Assembly (NCBI RefSeq): GCF_000380505.1
Contig: NZ_AQYH01000004.1
Span: 124,001 to 188,000 of the forward strand
DNA: 64,000 nucleotides
Direction: 5' to 3'
Source of the DNA: Kaistia granuli DSM 23481
GTDB taxonomy: Bacteria; Pseudomonadota; Alphaproteobacteria; Rhizobiales; Kaistiaceae
In this document: in pieces, positions 19,452 to 28,242 of the stretch
Layout of the letters: each line of letters begins with the position of its first letter
Numbering within the stretch: position 1 is the first letter of the stretch
Position numbers and translations under genes: made by a program
Notes under the pieces: generated by a model
What the model saw: the letters and a program-made list of their open reading frames with translations, nothing else
Told to the model about the DNA's origin: nothing
Databases searched by the model: none

Positions 19452-19538
19452 CGGCAACTCCTACGCCACGCGACACCGGCCGCCGTCCGGCGGTCAGAAC
19501 GGAGTCCAATGACGGAGGGGCGGTTTTGGTTCCCAGGC

Positions 19539-19576
19539 GACGGATACGAGCCGGCTTGCGCTGGCCCGTATCCGTC
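19539..19576 (-). terminator. Hairpin downstream of amidohydrolase operon
   Basis: Perfect 10-bp arms GACGGATACG (19539-19548) and CGTATCCGTC (19567-19576) lie 16 bases past the stop of the large amidohydrolase subunit. No T-run follows on the minus strand, so it is a terminator or mRNA 3-prime stabiliser separating this operon from ku-ligD. Confidence 0.55.
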
Positions 19577-19591
19577 GGAAGTCGGCAGCGC

Positions 19592-21853
19592 CTAGGCGAA
19601 CGGCGTCTCGTCGAGGAAGCGCTCGAGCACGTTCCAGGTGATGCGCGAGACGTTGTTGTCATAGTCGTTGTGCAAGAGCGAGCCGCACCAGGCGATCGAC
19701 GAGGTAGCGAACAGCGCGCCGCCGGAAGGCGTCTCGCCGAAGGCCAGATCGGCATGCACGCGCTCGTTCTGGTCGCCGCCGAGATTGGGCGGCACCACGC
19801 CGAACTCCTCGTTGACCAGCATCATCATGGCGCTGTGGCCGTCCGAGGAAGCGAGCCGCAGCATGTTGGGCGGACCGCCGAGATTGGGCGTGATGCAGTC
19901 GAGCTCGATGCCGGCCGCACCACCGCCGACGAGGCCGAAATCACCGATGATCTCGTCCGGCACGTCCTTGAAGATGAAGGCCGCGCGTGGATTGTCGGCG
20001 TCGGGCGCGCGGCGGTAGTAGGTCGAGATGTCGAAGCCCTGGGCGATGAAGCCGACGCCGGCCATCACGTTGGGGGCGCGGCCGATGCGGCGCCAGAGAC
20101 CGCCGAACTCGCCGTTGAACGACTGGTAGTATTCGCCCGGCTCCGCCGCCCAGGTGCGGATGCCGTCCTCGGCGCGACGCACCTCGATGACGCCGGGCTC
20201 GGTCTTGTGGAAGCCGATGCGCCAGTACCAGCCATTGCCGCCCATATACATGAGCCGGCCGCCGCGATCGATCCACGCCTTCATGCCGTCCCACATAGCC
20301 GTCGAGTGGTATTCGGGATGGGTGCCGGTGATGACGACGCGGTAGTCGGCGAGGAGGTCGTAGCCTTCCTCGTGCAGGTCCTCGTCGGTGATCAGGTCGT
20401 AGTCGACGCCCTTGTGGTCGAGCCAGTCGAACAGATGCGTGTCGGCATTGTACTGGTAGAGGGCCGAGCCGGGGCCGCCGAGCCAGGAATGGTAACGCGG
20501 CGAGAAGTTGAGGTTCGGCCGCAGCCGGCTCGAATAGCAGACGCCCGAGCCGTCGGCATGGGTGTCGTATTGCGAGCCGCCCAGTTCCGGGTGGTCGTAC
20601 ATGTAGAGATCGGCGTGGCCGAAGGTAAGCAGCCGGCCCATCTGCCGCTCCGCGCCGCGCGCCGTGATGTGTTCGGCGTGGTTGCAGTAGGAGAGGTAGG
20701 ACATGGTCGGCGCCAGCACGAGGACGGGCGGGCGCTTGCCGCGCTTCGCCTTGTCGCGCGGCGGGCGGACGAAGAACGGGATGTAGGTCTCGCGTGTCGC
20801 CGTCTCGTCGCTGTCGCCGGCGCGGGCATGCAGCGCATAGGCGCCGCTCTTCAGATCCTCGGGGATCGTCAGCGAGACCGAGGTCTCCCATCCGGCGTCA
20901 TAGATGTCGTCATGGTGGAAATGCACCGCGCCGTAGTGTTCGGGCTTGTTCGGCCAGGCGTGTTCCTCGCCGGTCCAGTTGTGGCCCTTCATGCCGCGCG
21001 CCGGCATCTGCATCAGCCGGCCATGCCGGCGATGCGGGCCGATGTCGACGGCCTGCACGCTCTCGATCTCGCGGGAGAAGTCCCAATGTGCGAGGACCGC
21101 GTTCCGGACGTCGCGCGGCGCGGTGCCGGCCAGCAGGGCGTCATGGTCGGCGTGGGTACGCAGGCCCGAAAGCAGGATCGGCCCGTCGATCTTGCCGTCG
21201 AAATGATGCCCCATCGTGCCGTCCGCCTCGGGCTTTCCGGCGAGGAAGAAGGGCACGTCCACGGCGCGCGCCGCGACCCGGACGCGGCCACGGAACTGGC
21301 CGTGGTCGCGGATCACCGCGAAGGGCACAAGCGGGCGCTGGTCGAGCGTGACCTCGCCGCTGGCCGGATCAAAGGTGGCGGCCAGCTGGTACCATTGCCG
21401 CTCCAGCATCGGATGATCGACGCGAACGGTTTCCAGTCCACCGGCGCCGTCGCCGACGGTCAGCGACAGCCGGCCCATATCGCCGATGCCGATCGTGAAG
21501 CCTGCCTGGGTCGCGGCATCCCATTGCGCGGCGATGACCTGCTCGCCGCGCTTCGGCAGCGTCGGCCAGACGAAGCCGAGAAAGGTGAAGGTCCGGCCGG
21601 CCACCGGCGGCAGGCCTTCGGAGACCATGTAGGAGCCGGCGTCGATCCGCTGCGGCCTGCCGGCATGGCTGCCGTCGATCCCGGTCGGGATGTGCGGAAA
21701 CTTGAGGCCGGGACCGGCGGGATTGCAGTCACCATTGACGACCCGGACCAGCCGGGCCTCGAACCGGTCGCCCTCTTCGAGCGAAATCTTGAAGGCGATC
21801 TCCTCGCCCGGAGCAACGCTGTAGCGGTCCGGATAACCGACGATCTTGAGCAT
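19592..21853 (-). CDS. N,N-dimethylformamidase-like large (beta) subunit
   Basis: 753 residues, close to the roughly 760 of known dimethylformamidase large subunits. An N-terminal beta-rich LamG-like half (about 1-300) precedes a catalytic half with a class I glutamine amidotransferase-like fold. The motifs APTMSYLSYCNHAEH, SQYDTHADGSGVCYSS and ITGTHPEYHS should supply the two-tyrosine, one-carboxylate iron site. By motif position I suggest Tyr389, Tyr429 and Glu514, unverified. The small-subunit gene is 69 bases upstream, as in dmfA1A2. Known enzymes hydrolyse N-substituted formamides, but the surrounding ROK regulator and sugar-type importer suggest a different natural amide. No signal peptide is seen. 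Confidence 0.88.
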   Translation of the reverse strand: MLKIVGYPDRYSVAPGEEIAFKISLEEGDRFEARLVRVVNGDCNPAGPGLKFPHIPTGIDGSHAGRPQRIDAGSYMVSEGLPPVAGRTFTFLGFVWPTLPKRGEQVIAAQWDAATQAGFTIGIGDMGRLSLTVGDGAGGLETVRVDHPMLERQWYQLAATFDPASGEVTLDQRPLVPFAVIRDHGQFRGRVRVAARAVDVPFFLAGKPEADGTMGHHFDGKIDGPILLSGLRTHADHDALLAGTAPRDVRNAVLAHWDFSREIESVQAVDIGPHRRHGRLMQMPARGMKGHNWTGEEHAWPNKPEHYGAVHFHHDDIYDAGWETSVSLTIPEDLKSGAYALHARAGDSDETATRETYIPFFVRPPRDKAKRGKRPPVLVLAPTMSYLSYCNHAEHITARGAERQMGRLLTFGHADLYMYDHPELGGSQYDTHADGSGVCYSSRLRPNLNFSPRYHSWLGGPGSALYQYNADTHLFDWLDHKGVDYDLITDEDLHEEGYDLLADYRVVITGTHPEYHSTAMWDGMKAWIDRGGRLMYMGGNGWYWRIGFHKTEPGVIEVRRAEDGIRTWAAEPGEYYQSFNGEFGGLWRRIGRAPNVMAGVGFIAQGFDISTYYRRAPDADNPRAAFIFKDVPDEIIGDFGLVGGGAAGIELDCITPNLGGPPNMLRLASSDGHSAMMMLVNEEFGVVPPNLGGDQNERVHADLAFGETPSGGALFATSSIAWCGSLLHNDYDNNVSRITWNVLERFLDETPFA

Positions 21854-21884
21854 GGAATGAAATCCAGATTGGCGCGTGAAACGG

Positions 21885-21904
21885 GATCGCCGCGGCCGGC
21901 GATC
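21885..21904 (-). promoter_or_regulatory. Intercistronic hairpin between small and large subunit genes
   Basis: GATCGCCG (21885-21892) and CGGCGATC (21897-21904) form an 8-bp stem with a four-base loop in the 69-base spacer. It may tune the relative expression of the two subunits. Confidence 0.45.
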
Positions 21905-21922
21905 GACTGTTCGGGACTGCGG

Positions 21923-22243
21923 TCAGTCGCGCAGCGGCCGGTTGATGCTTTCGCCCGTCAACAGGCGCCAGCGGCGGCGGAACACTTCCCATTCCGCTTC
22001 TTCGATGTCGGTGAAGACCGGGCCGTCCTCGATCGCGATCGGTTCGCGGCGGTCCACCGGCATCATGCCGAGCACCCATTCCTCGAACGGACGCTTGCAG
22101 ACCAGCACCACCTGCTTTCCCGACGGATCGTGGCGCATCGTGTTGAGGAGGCGCTGCAGACCAGGGCTATGCGCCCCGATCGGCTTCTGGCGAAACTCCT
22201 CGATGTAGTGTCGATCTTTGTCCGGATCGATCTTGTAGACCAT
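21923..22243 (-). CDS. N,N-dimethylformamidase-like small (alpha) subunit
   Basis: 106 residues (MVYKIDPDKDRHYIEEF start), acidic and basic mixed, with no catalytic motif. The pattern PFEEWVLGMMPVDRREPI together with WEVFRRRWRLLTGESI is what I recall of the small subunit of dimethylformamidase, a structural partner that packs on the large iron-binding subunit. The gene sits between the ROK regulator (24 bases) and the large subunit, in the dmfA1-dmfA2 order. It is a little shorter than the known 130-residue subunits. Confidence 0.82.
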   Translation of the reverse strand: MVYKIDPDKDRHYIEEFRQKPIGAHSPGLQRLLNTMRHDPSGKQVVLVCKRPFEEWVLGMMPVDRREPIAIEDGPVFTDIEEAEWEVFRRRWRLLTGESINRPLRD

Positions 22244-22267
22244 GAAGCACTCCCCCTGCGCGGCACT

Positions 22268-23488
22268 CTACAATGGAAACTGAAGCAACTCCGACAAGAC
22301 AAGGCCCGCCGCGCCCAGCAGGGCCGCGCGGTCTTCCGTCTCGCCGATCGCGAAGCTGATCTCCCCCCCGCTTCGCGATGGTACGAGAGCGCGGACGTGC
22401 CGGGCAATCGCCTTGGCCATGATTTCCCCGCCACCGACGACGTCGCCGTGCAGGACATAGAAGTTTGGCGCCACGGTCTGCTGCAGATTGGCGATGCCGA
22501 CCGCGACGTTGCGGGCATAGCGATCGAGCAGGTCCTCCGCCCCCGGCGCGCCGTCGCGCGCGAGTTCGACCAGGCGGCGTGAATGGATATCGTCCGGCGC
22601 GTCGATGCCGATTTCGCGGGCCTGGCGGCGCAGCCAGCCAAGCGTCGCGATCGTCTCCCAGCAGCCGCGACGGCCACAGGAGCAGATGTCGCCGTCGACC
22701 TGCACGAAGGTATGGCCGAGCTCGCCGCCGGCGCCGCTCTGGCCTCGATAGAGATGGCCGCCGAGATAGAGCGCGCCGCCGAGCACTTCACCGGTATAGA
22801 CGGCGGCAAAGGTCTGCAGGCCGCGCCCCTTGCCGAACCAGCGGTCGCCGACGAGCAGGGCGCGCGGATGGTGGTCGAGCAGGGCGGGCAGGCCGAACCG
22901 TCTCGTCAGCATGTCGCCGAGTTCGAAGCCGTTCAACACTGGTGCCAGGTTGACCGCGATGACGGCGCGCCGGTCGGTATCGACCATGCCGCCGACGGCG
23001 ACGCCGATGCCGAGCGGTTCGCGCCGGGCGGCCGCCAGCGTGCGCGCCGTGCAGAGTTCGATGGCGCGCTCGACATCGGCGATGCGAGGGCGTTCGACGG
23101 GAAAGGGTTCGCTCTCCTCCGCCGAGATCGTGCCGGCCAGTGTCACCAGGCAGGTATGCACCGCGTCCGGCATCAGCAGCATGCCGCAGATCGGGCGGGC
23201 TTCTGGCGAGAACCAGAGCGGCCGGGCCGGCTTGCCACCGGATTCACTCGGCCGGATCGGCTTGCCCTCGACCAGAACCTGCTGGTCGAGCAGCGGCTGC
23301 ACAATGCCGGAAATCGTGGTGCGGTTGACGCCGGCCAGGCGCGCGAGCTCGGCCCGGCTGGTCGGGCCGAGGTCGAACAAGGTCTGCAGCACCCGGCCAC
23401 GATTGGCCGAGCCAACCATGGCAGAGGAAAGCAGGGAACGGCCGGGACTGACGGTCTTGAGGTCGCTCGCCGCGTCCTCCTCGTCCAT
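22268..23488 (-). CDS. ROK-family transcriptional regulator
   Basis: About 406 residues from ATG 23488; a TTG at 23521 with a GAGGACGGA Shine-Dalgarno is a real alternative. An N-terminal winged helix (NRGRVLQTLFDLGPTSRAEL, then ARLAGVNRTTISGIV) is followed by a sugar-kinase-like ROK domain with the zinc motif CSCGRRGCWE and the GELGHTFV signature. ROK repressors of the NagC/XylR kind respond to sugars or sugar phosphates. It is the first gene of the minus-strand unit with the amidohydrolase subunits and is divergent from the importer operon at 23815, so it likely controls both through the shared spacer. Confidence 0.9.
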   Translation of the reverse strand: MDEEDAASDLKTVSPGRSLLSSAMVGSANRGRVLQTLFDLGPTSRAELARLAGVNRTTISGIVQPLLDQQVLVEGKPIRPSESGGKPARPLWFSPEARPICGMLLMPDAVHTCLVTLAGTISAEESEPFPVERPRIADVERAIELCTARTLAAARREPLGIGVAVGGMVDTDRRAVIAVNLAPVLNGFELGDMLTRRFGLPALLDHHPRALLVGDRWFGKGRGLQTFAAVYTGEVLGGALYLGGHLYRGQSGAGGELGHTFVQVDGDICSCGRRGCWETIATLGWLRRQAREIGIDAPDDIHSRRLVELARDGAPGAEDLLDRYARNVAVGIANLQQTVAPNFYVLHGDVVGGGEIMAKAIARHVRALVPSRSGGEISFAIGETEDRAALLGAAGLVLSELLQFPL

Positions 23489-23521
23489 CGACCAGCGTTG
23501 CGCCGACGTTTCGCGCTCCAA

Positions 23522-23814
23522 TCCGTCCTCGTCATGCTTGCGGGCCGCTCGCGCGGATCCTCGCTGATATCTGAAACCGGCCGGGCACGCGCGCTTCCAG
23601 TGCGGCTTCCGAATTAATTTCTAGCCGAACATCGGGTCGTTGACGAGTTAAAATGTTTGTGCGAGCCTCATACTAACAAGTCGATCCGAACGGAATGACA
23701 GCCTTCGAAGGGAACCGAGGCTGTTGGTCACGTCGAGCAACTGTGTTCGTCACGAAGAACGATCGTCAGGCGTGGATCTGACGGCGCCAATGCTTCCAAG
23801 AGGAGAGTGGGGAC
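23522..23814. promoter_or_regulatory. Divergent promoter region (ROK operon / sugar ABC operon)
   Basis: 293 bases between divergent genes. It is AT-enriched around 23610-23690 compared with the flanking coding DNA, as expected for promoters and operators. A GAGGAGAG Shine-Dalgarno (about 23800-23808) precedes the binding-protein ATG. I found no convincing symmetric operator and assign no -35/-10 boxes. Confidence 0.45.
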
Positions 23815-25260
23815 ATGTCTGGATTTGATTTCAATCTTTCCCGTCGCGGCCTGCTGAAAAGCGGCGTCGCCCTGGCCGGCACGGCGGCGATCGGCGGCGG
23901 CCTGGCGCCCCGCCCGGCGCGGGCCGCTGACACGACCTTGCGCGTGCTGCTCGCCGGAGATCCGTTCTACTATGCGATCGAAGGCCTGAAGGATCAGTTC
24001 CAGCAGGAGACCGGCATCAAGCTGGCGATCGAGGCGATCTCGCTCGAGGCCCTGCAGGCCCGGCTCACCTCATCCTTCATCAGCAACGAGCCGGATGCCG
24101 ACGTCATTTCGGTCGATCAGATGTGGCTCGGCCAGTATCTCGAAAGCAAGTGGATCCATCCGCTCAACGAGCTGATCAAGGCGGACAGCGACGTCAACGT
24201 CGAGGACTATATCCCGGAAGTCCTCTATTCGATGAACACCTGGCGCGGCCAGGTCGGCACGCTGCCGGTGGCCGCTTATGGCCAGATGGTTCTCTACCGC
24301 AAGGATTTCGTCGAGAAGGCCGGCATCAGCGTGCCGGAGGACGGCAGCTGGTCGTGGGAGCAGTATCTCGCCGCCATCCAGAAGATGAACGGTCAGGATT
24401 TTGACGGCCACAAGATGAGCGGCACCGTGCTCGCCGGCCAGCAGCCGGCGCCGGTCGTGCACATGTACAGCCAGCTCGCCGCCAGCATGGGCACGCGCTG
24501 GTTCAAGGACTTCCCGGCAGGAACGCCGTGGGATTTCCAGCCGACGATCAACAGCCCGGAAAACCTCGCGGCGCTCAAGATCTTCTCGGAGCTCTACAAG
24601 AACGCCCCGGCGGAGTCGGTCGGCTATAACTGGTTCGACGCCGGCATGCGCTTCGCCAAGGGCGATGTCGGCATGTTCTACTGGTGGACGCCCTATGCCT
24701 ACCTTTGCAAGAAGGACGGCTATATGAGCGGCAAGGACTCGGTCGTCGCCGACAAGCTCGGCATGGCCCGCCTGCCCAAGGGGCCCGGTGAACAGGTCGT
24801 CTCGCTCGGCGGCCACAGCCTCGGCATCACGGCGAACACCGCCAATCGCGACGCCGCCTGGCAGTTCGTCAAATGGGCGACCTCGGCCAAGACGCAGAAG
24901 GCGATGGGCCTCTACGACAAGTATGGCCACCAGTTCTCCGACTTCGCCCGCAAGTCGCTCTACAGCGATCCGGAACTCCTGAAGATCTATCCGCATCTGA
25001 CCGCCCAGCTCGGCGATCTTGAGCGCGGCAACGGCAAGATCGTGCGCCCGCCATGCCCGGTCTACACGACGCTGGAGGGCATCTACGGCCTCAACCTCAA
25101 CAAGGTCCTGACCGGCCAGCTGACCCCCGAAGCCTGTCTCTCGGAGACCTCGACCTTCTTCGAGACGATCCTCAAGGGCAACTTCCTGATCCCGTACCAG
25201 CAGGCTTCCTATGACGACACGCTGGATGCCACCAAGGCTTTGCTGAAGTCCTTGGCCTGA
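23815..25260 (+). CDS. Sugar ABC transporter substrate-binding protein with Tat signal
   Basis: 481 residues. The N-terminus has a twin-arginine motif (SRRGLLKSG, Arg10-Arg11) and a likely cleavage after ARA (residue 37), so the folded protein is exported by Tat. The mature part is a family 1 binding protein (TLRVLLAGDPFYYAIEGLKDQ, PDADVISVDQMWLGQYLES). Two permease genes and a Gfo/Idh/MocA oxidoreductase gene follow. The divergent ROK gene heads an operon for a dimethylformamidase-like enzyme, so the ligand may be a sugar derivative carrying an amide. The ATPase is missing. Confidence 0.9.
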   Translation: MSGFDFNLSRRGLLKSGVALAGTAAIGGGLAPRPARAADTTLRVLLAGDPFYYAIEGLKDQFQQETGIKLAIEAISLEALQARLTSSFISNEPDADVISVDQMWLGQYLESKWIHPLNELIKADSDVNVEDYIPEVLYSMNTWRGQVGTLPVAAYGQMVLYRKDFVEKAGISVPEDGSWSWEQYLAAIQKMNGQDFDGHKMSGTVLAGQQPAPVVHMYSQLAASMGTRWFKDFPAGTPWDFQPTINSPENLAALKIFSELYKNAPAESVGYNWFDAGMRFAKGDVGMFYWWTPYAYLCKKDGYMSGKDSVVADKLGMARLPKGPGEQVVSLGGHSLGITANTANRDAAWQFVKWATSAKTQKAMGLYDKYGHQFSDFARKSLYSDPELLKIYPHLTAQLGDLERGNGKIVRPPCPVYTTLEGIYGLNLNKVLTGQLTPEACLSETSTFFETILKGNFLIPYQQASYDDTLDATKALLKSLA

Positions 25261-25302
25261 ACCAGGAAGCCGGGATCCTCCCAAGCGATCCGGGCTCGAC
25301 TA

Positions 25303-25345
25303 AGAGCGGGCGGGGCCTTCCTCCCAGCCCTGTCCGCTCTCTTTT
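25303..25345 (+). terminator. Attenuator-like stem-loop between binding protein and permease
   Basis: Arms 25303-25316 and 25327-25340 give a 14-bp stem with two G-U pairs, and CTTTTC follows. A smaller imperfect hairpin (about 25268-25296) precedes it. As it lies inside the operon it probably acts as a partial terminator that lowers permease expression relative to the binding protein. Confidence 0.65.
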
Positions 25346-25359
25346 CGATTGGAGCGTCC

Positions 25360-26274
25360 ATGTCCGCTGTTTCCATCGCCGCGCCTTCGCGGGCGCGACG
25401 GCGCCTGCCTGACTATACGCCGTGGCTCCTGATCAGCCCGTCGATCCTGCTCCTGCTGGCGCTGATCGCCTTCCCGCTGCTGTTCGCGCTGAAGAACAGC
25501 TTCTACTTCTGGAACCTGCAGATGGGCCCGGCGCCGATGGGTTTCATCGGCCTCGACAACTATCGCATGGCGCTTTCGAACGGCATGTTCCTCGGCTCGC
25601 TCTGGACCACGCTGCAGATGACGCTGGTCGGCACAGCGATCGAATTCTGTCTCGGCCTTGCCATCGCGCTGCTGCTGCTGCGCCGACTGCCCGGCATCAA
25701 GCTGACCCGCGTGCTGCTGATCATGCCGACCACGATCGCGCCGATCGTCGTCGGCTTCCTGTTCCGCTACATGTACGATCCGAATGGCGGGCTGATCCCC
25801 TGGCTGCTGACATCGGCCGGTATTCCGCTGCCCGCCGCCGGCCTGCTCGGCTCGCCGTCGACGGCACTCTGGGCCGTGCTTTTCGCCGATATCTGGCAGT
25901 GGACGCCGTTCTTCGCGATCGTGCTCTACGCGGCGCTGCTCGCCGTGCCCGGCGAGATCGTCGAGGCGGCGCGGGTCGACGGCGTCTCGCCCTGGAAACA
26001 GCTGCTGTACGTCAAGCTGCCGCTGATCCGCAAGACGGCGCTGATCATCGTGATGCTGCGCTTCATGCAGATCTTCAACACGTTCGACCTCGTGGTCGTG
26101 CTGACCAAGGGCGGGCCGGGAACCGCCAGCCGTACCCTCGGCTACAGCCTCTATCAAGCGGGGCTGGTCGATTTCAACATAGGCCTCTCCAGCGCCATGA
26201 CCTGGATGATGGTGATCATCGTCAACGCCATCATCGGTCTGTTCGTTTTTTTCGCGTTCAAGGATTGGGACTGA
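25360..26274 (+). CDS. Sugar ABC transporter permease (MalF type)
   Basis: 304 residues with six hydrophobic segments. The EAA loop EAARVDGVSPWKQLLYVKLP (about residues 205-224) marks the ATPase contact site. The start ATG follows the intercistronic stem-loop at 99 bases from the binding-protein stop. Its TGA overlaps the ATG of the next permease (TGATG), so they are coupled. It belongs to the CUT1 family and needs an ATPase encoded elsewhere. Confidence 0.92.
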   Translation: MSAVSIAAPSRARRRLPDYTPWLLISPSILLLLALIAFPLLFALKNSFYFWNLQMGPAPMGFIGLDNYRMALSNGMFLGSLWTTLQMTLVGTAIEFCLGLAIALLLLRRLPGIKLTRVLLIMPTTIAPIVVGFLFRYMYDPNGGLIPWLLTSAGIPLPAAGLLGSPSTALWAVLFADIWQWTPFFAIVLYAALLAVPGEIVEAARVDGVSPWKQLLYVKLPLIRKTALIIVMLRFMQIFNTFDLVVVLTKGGPGTASRTLGYSLYQAGLVDFNIGLSSAMTWMMVIIVNAIIGLFVFFAFKDWD

Positions 26275-27107
26275 TGGAAGGCTCGGAAAGCGCTACCGGC
26301 CGCTGGCTTGGCATAGCAGCCATGGTGCTGTTGCTGCTGGTCTTCATCGGCCCGATCGTCTGGTTCATCCTGCTCGCGATCCGGCCGGCGGAGACCTATT
26401 TCGCCATGCCGCCGGTTCTCTCCTTCACGCCGAACTGGGAGTCGATCCGCTATACCTTCTTTGATCCCGGCAACAACGCGCCGCAGCTCGGCAACAGCCT
26501 GATCGTCGCGATCGGCGCGGTCGCGCTCAACCTGCCGTTCTCGTTCCCCGCCGCCTATGCGCTGTCGCGCTACAAGATCCGCGGCCGCAAGCACATCATG
26601 CTCTGGTATCTCGGCCTGCTGATGGCGCCGCCCGTCGCCTTCCTCATTCCCTATTCGGTCCTCGCCAGCATGGCGGGCGTGAAGGGGACCTATTTCTCGA
26701 TGATCCTGATCTCGCAGACCCTGACCATTCCTTTCTCGGTCTGGCTGATGCGGAGCTTCATCGACGAGGTGCCGATCGAGATCGAGGAAGCGGCCCGCAT
26801 CGATGGCGCCGGAACGACGACGATCCTGCTCAAGTTCATCCTGCCGATGGTGATGCCGGGCCTTATCGTCACCTCGATGTTCGCCTTCGTGTTCTCGTGG
26901 AACAACGCGGCCTTCCCGCTGGTGCTGGCCAATCGTAGTACGACGACGCTGCCGGTCGGCACGCTGCAATATTTCGGTACTGCCGGCGTCACCTGGGGCT
27001 TCATCGCCTCGGCCGCCGTCGCTGCCATGATCCCGCCCATGCTGATCTTCCTCGTGCTCGACCGCTATGTCGTCCGAGGCCTGACTTTTGGTTCCGTGAA
27101 AGGATGA
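26274..27107 (+). CDS. Sugar ABC transporter permease (MalG type)
   Basis: 277 residues from the ATG that overlaps the previous stop; the longer in-frame extension upstream is a shadow of the first permease. Six hydrophobic segments are seen. The EAA loop EEAARIDGAGTTTILLKFIL (about residues 173-192) is present and the end is RYVVRGLTFGSVKG, usual for MalG-type subunits. The oxidoreductase gene starts 7 bases later, so it is in the same operon. Confidence 0.92.
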   Translation: MEGSESATGRWLGIAAMVLLLLVFIGPIVWFILLAIRPAETYFAMPPVLSFTPNWESIRYTFFDPGNNAPQLGNSLIVAIGAVALNLPFSFPAAYALSRYKIRGRKHIMLWYLGLLMAPPVAFLIPYSVLASMAGVKGTYFSMILISQTLTIPFSVWLMRSFIDEVPIEIEEAARIDGAGTTTILLKFILPMVMPGLIVTSMFAFVFSWNNAAFPLVLANRSTTTLPVGTLQYFGTAGVTWGFIASAAVAAMIPPMLIFLVLDRYVVRGLTFGSVKG

Positions 27108-27114
27108 TACGGAA

Positions 27115-28158
27115 ATGACGTCATCGCGTAGAATTCGCTTCGGCGTGGTGGGGGCGGGCCTCTGGGGCTCGTTCCATTGCAAGACGCTGAGCTCGATCGC
27201 CGGCGCTGAACTCGCCGCCGTCTGCGATCTGAACCCCGAGCGTGTCGCCGAGATGCAGAAGCAGTTCGGCGCGGCCAAGGCCTATACCGACTATCGCGAG
27301 CTGATCGCCGATCCCGACATCGACGCGGTGACGGTTGCCACTCCCGATTTCGCTCATGGCGACATCGTGCTGGCGGCGATAAAGGCCGGCAAGCACGTGA
27401 TGAGCGAGAAGCCGCTGGCGACGACCCTGGCCGAGGCCGAGGCGATCGCCGACGCCGCCGATCGTAGCGGCCGCAAGGTCATGGTCGATTTCCACAATCG
27501 CGTCAGCCCGGGCATTGTCGCCCTGCGCGACACGATCGCGGCGGGCGATATCGGCCTGCCACTGCATGGCGCGGCGCGCCTCTCCAACACGCTGTTCGTG
27601 CCGTTCGAGCTGCTCTCCTGGGCCGGCAAGTCCTCGGCGCTCTGGTTCCTCGGCAGCCATTCGGTCGATGCGCTGCGCTTCGTCATGGGCTCCGAGGTCA
27701 AGCGTGTGCAGGCGATGGTGCGGCGCGGCTTCCTCGCTTCGCAGGGCGTCGACACGGCCGACGTGCATGTCGCGGTGCTCGAATTCGAGAACGGCGCCGT
27801 CATCTCGCTGGAGAATAGCTGGGTGCTGCCGAACGACATGCCGAATATCGTCGATTTCCGCATCGAGATTGTCGGCGAGAAGGGGCTGGTCCAGGTCGAG
27901 CCGACCCAGGCCGGGCCGTTCCGGAAGTTTACCGGCGCGGGCCTGCGCGGCGCGGATCTGTTCGGCGTTACGCCGGCGGCCGGTGGCCGCATCGGTGGCT
28001 TCGTCATGGAGGCGATCGCCCGCTTCATTGATGCCGTCGCCACCGACGCACCCGTCATCGCCAATGCGCGCGACGGCCTGCAGGTGACCCGCGTGCTCGC
28101 GGCGATCGAGAAGGCGGCTGCGACGGGGCAGACGGTCACGCTCGCCGACGGCGTCTGA
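27115..28158 (+). CDS. Gfo/Idh/MocA-family NAD(P)-dependent oxidoreductase
   Basis: 347 residues. The Rossmann motif GVVGAGLWGSFHCKTL is at residues 9-24, and the family signature SEKPLATTLAEAEAIADAA (EKPLA box) is near residue 95. The C-terminal alpha/beta domain has the usual GSHSVDALRFVMG-type helix with the catalytic-site histidine. Such enzymes oxidise or reduce sugars, inositols or their derivatives. It is the last gene of the importer operon, followed at once by a strong bidirectional terminator, so it probably acts on the imported compound or on the product of the divergent amidohydrolase. Confidence 0.9.
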   Translation: MTSSRRIRFGVVGAGLWGSFHCKTLSSIAGAELAAVCDLNPERVAEMQKQFGAAKAYTDYRELIADPDIDAVTVATPDFAHGDIVLAAIKAGKHVMSEKPLATTLAEAEAIADAADRSGRKVMVDFHNRVSPGIVALRDTIAAGDIGLPLHGAARLSNTLFVPFELLSWAGKSSALWFLGSHSVDALRFVMGSEVKRVQAMVRRGFLASQGVDTADVHVAVLEFENGAVISLENSWVLPNDMPNIVDFRIEIVGEKGLVQVEPTQAGPFRKFTGAGLRGADLFGVTPAAGGRIGGFVMEAIARFIDAVATDAPVIANARDGLQVTRVLAAIEKAAATGQTVTLADGV

Positions 28159-28181
28159 TCGGGCGCGACTACCGAGCCAAC

Positions 28182-28228
28182 AAAAAAGGGCGGCGGCGCG
28201 GTTCATCCGCGCCACCGCCCTTCTTGTT
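28182..28228. terminator. Bidirectional intrinsic terminator
   Basis: Stem 28186-28201 with 28207-28222 (one C/A mismatch, five-base loop) is flanked by six A on the left and TTCTTGTTT on the right, so it can terminate both the plus-strand oxidoreductase operon and the minus-strand importer operon that converge here. Confidence 0.88.
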
Positions 28229-28242
28229 TCGGGTGTTGGCGA

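Noticed and set aside
19526-22582. 1018-codon open frame opposite the amidohydrolase genes
   Set aside because: Antisense artefact of high GC; no ribosome site or domain content.
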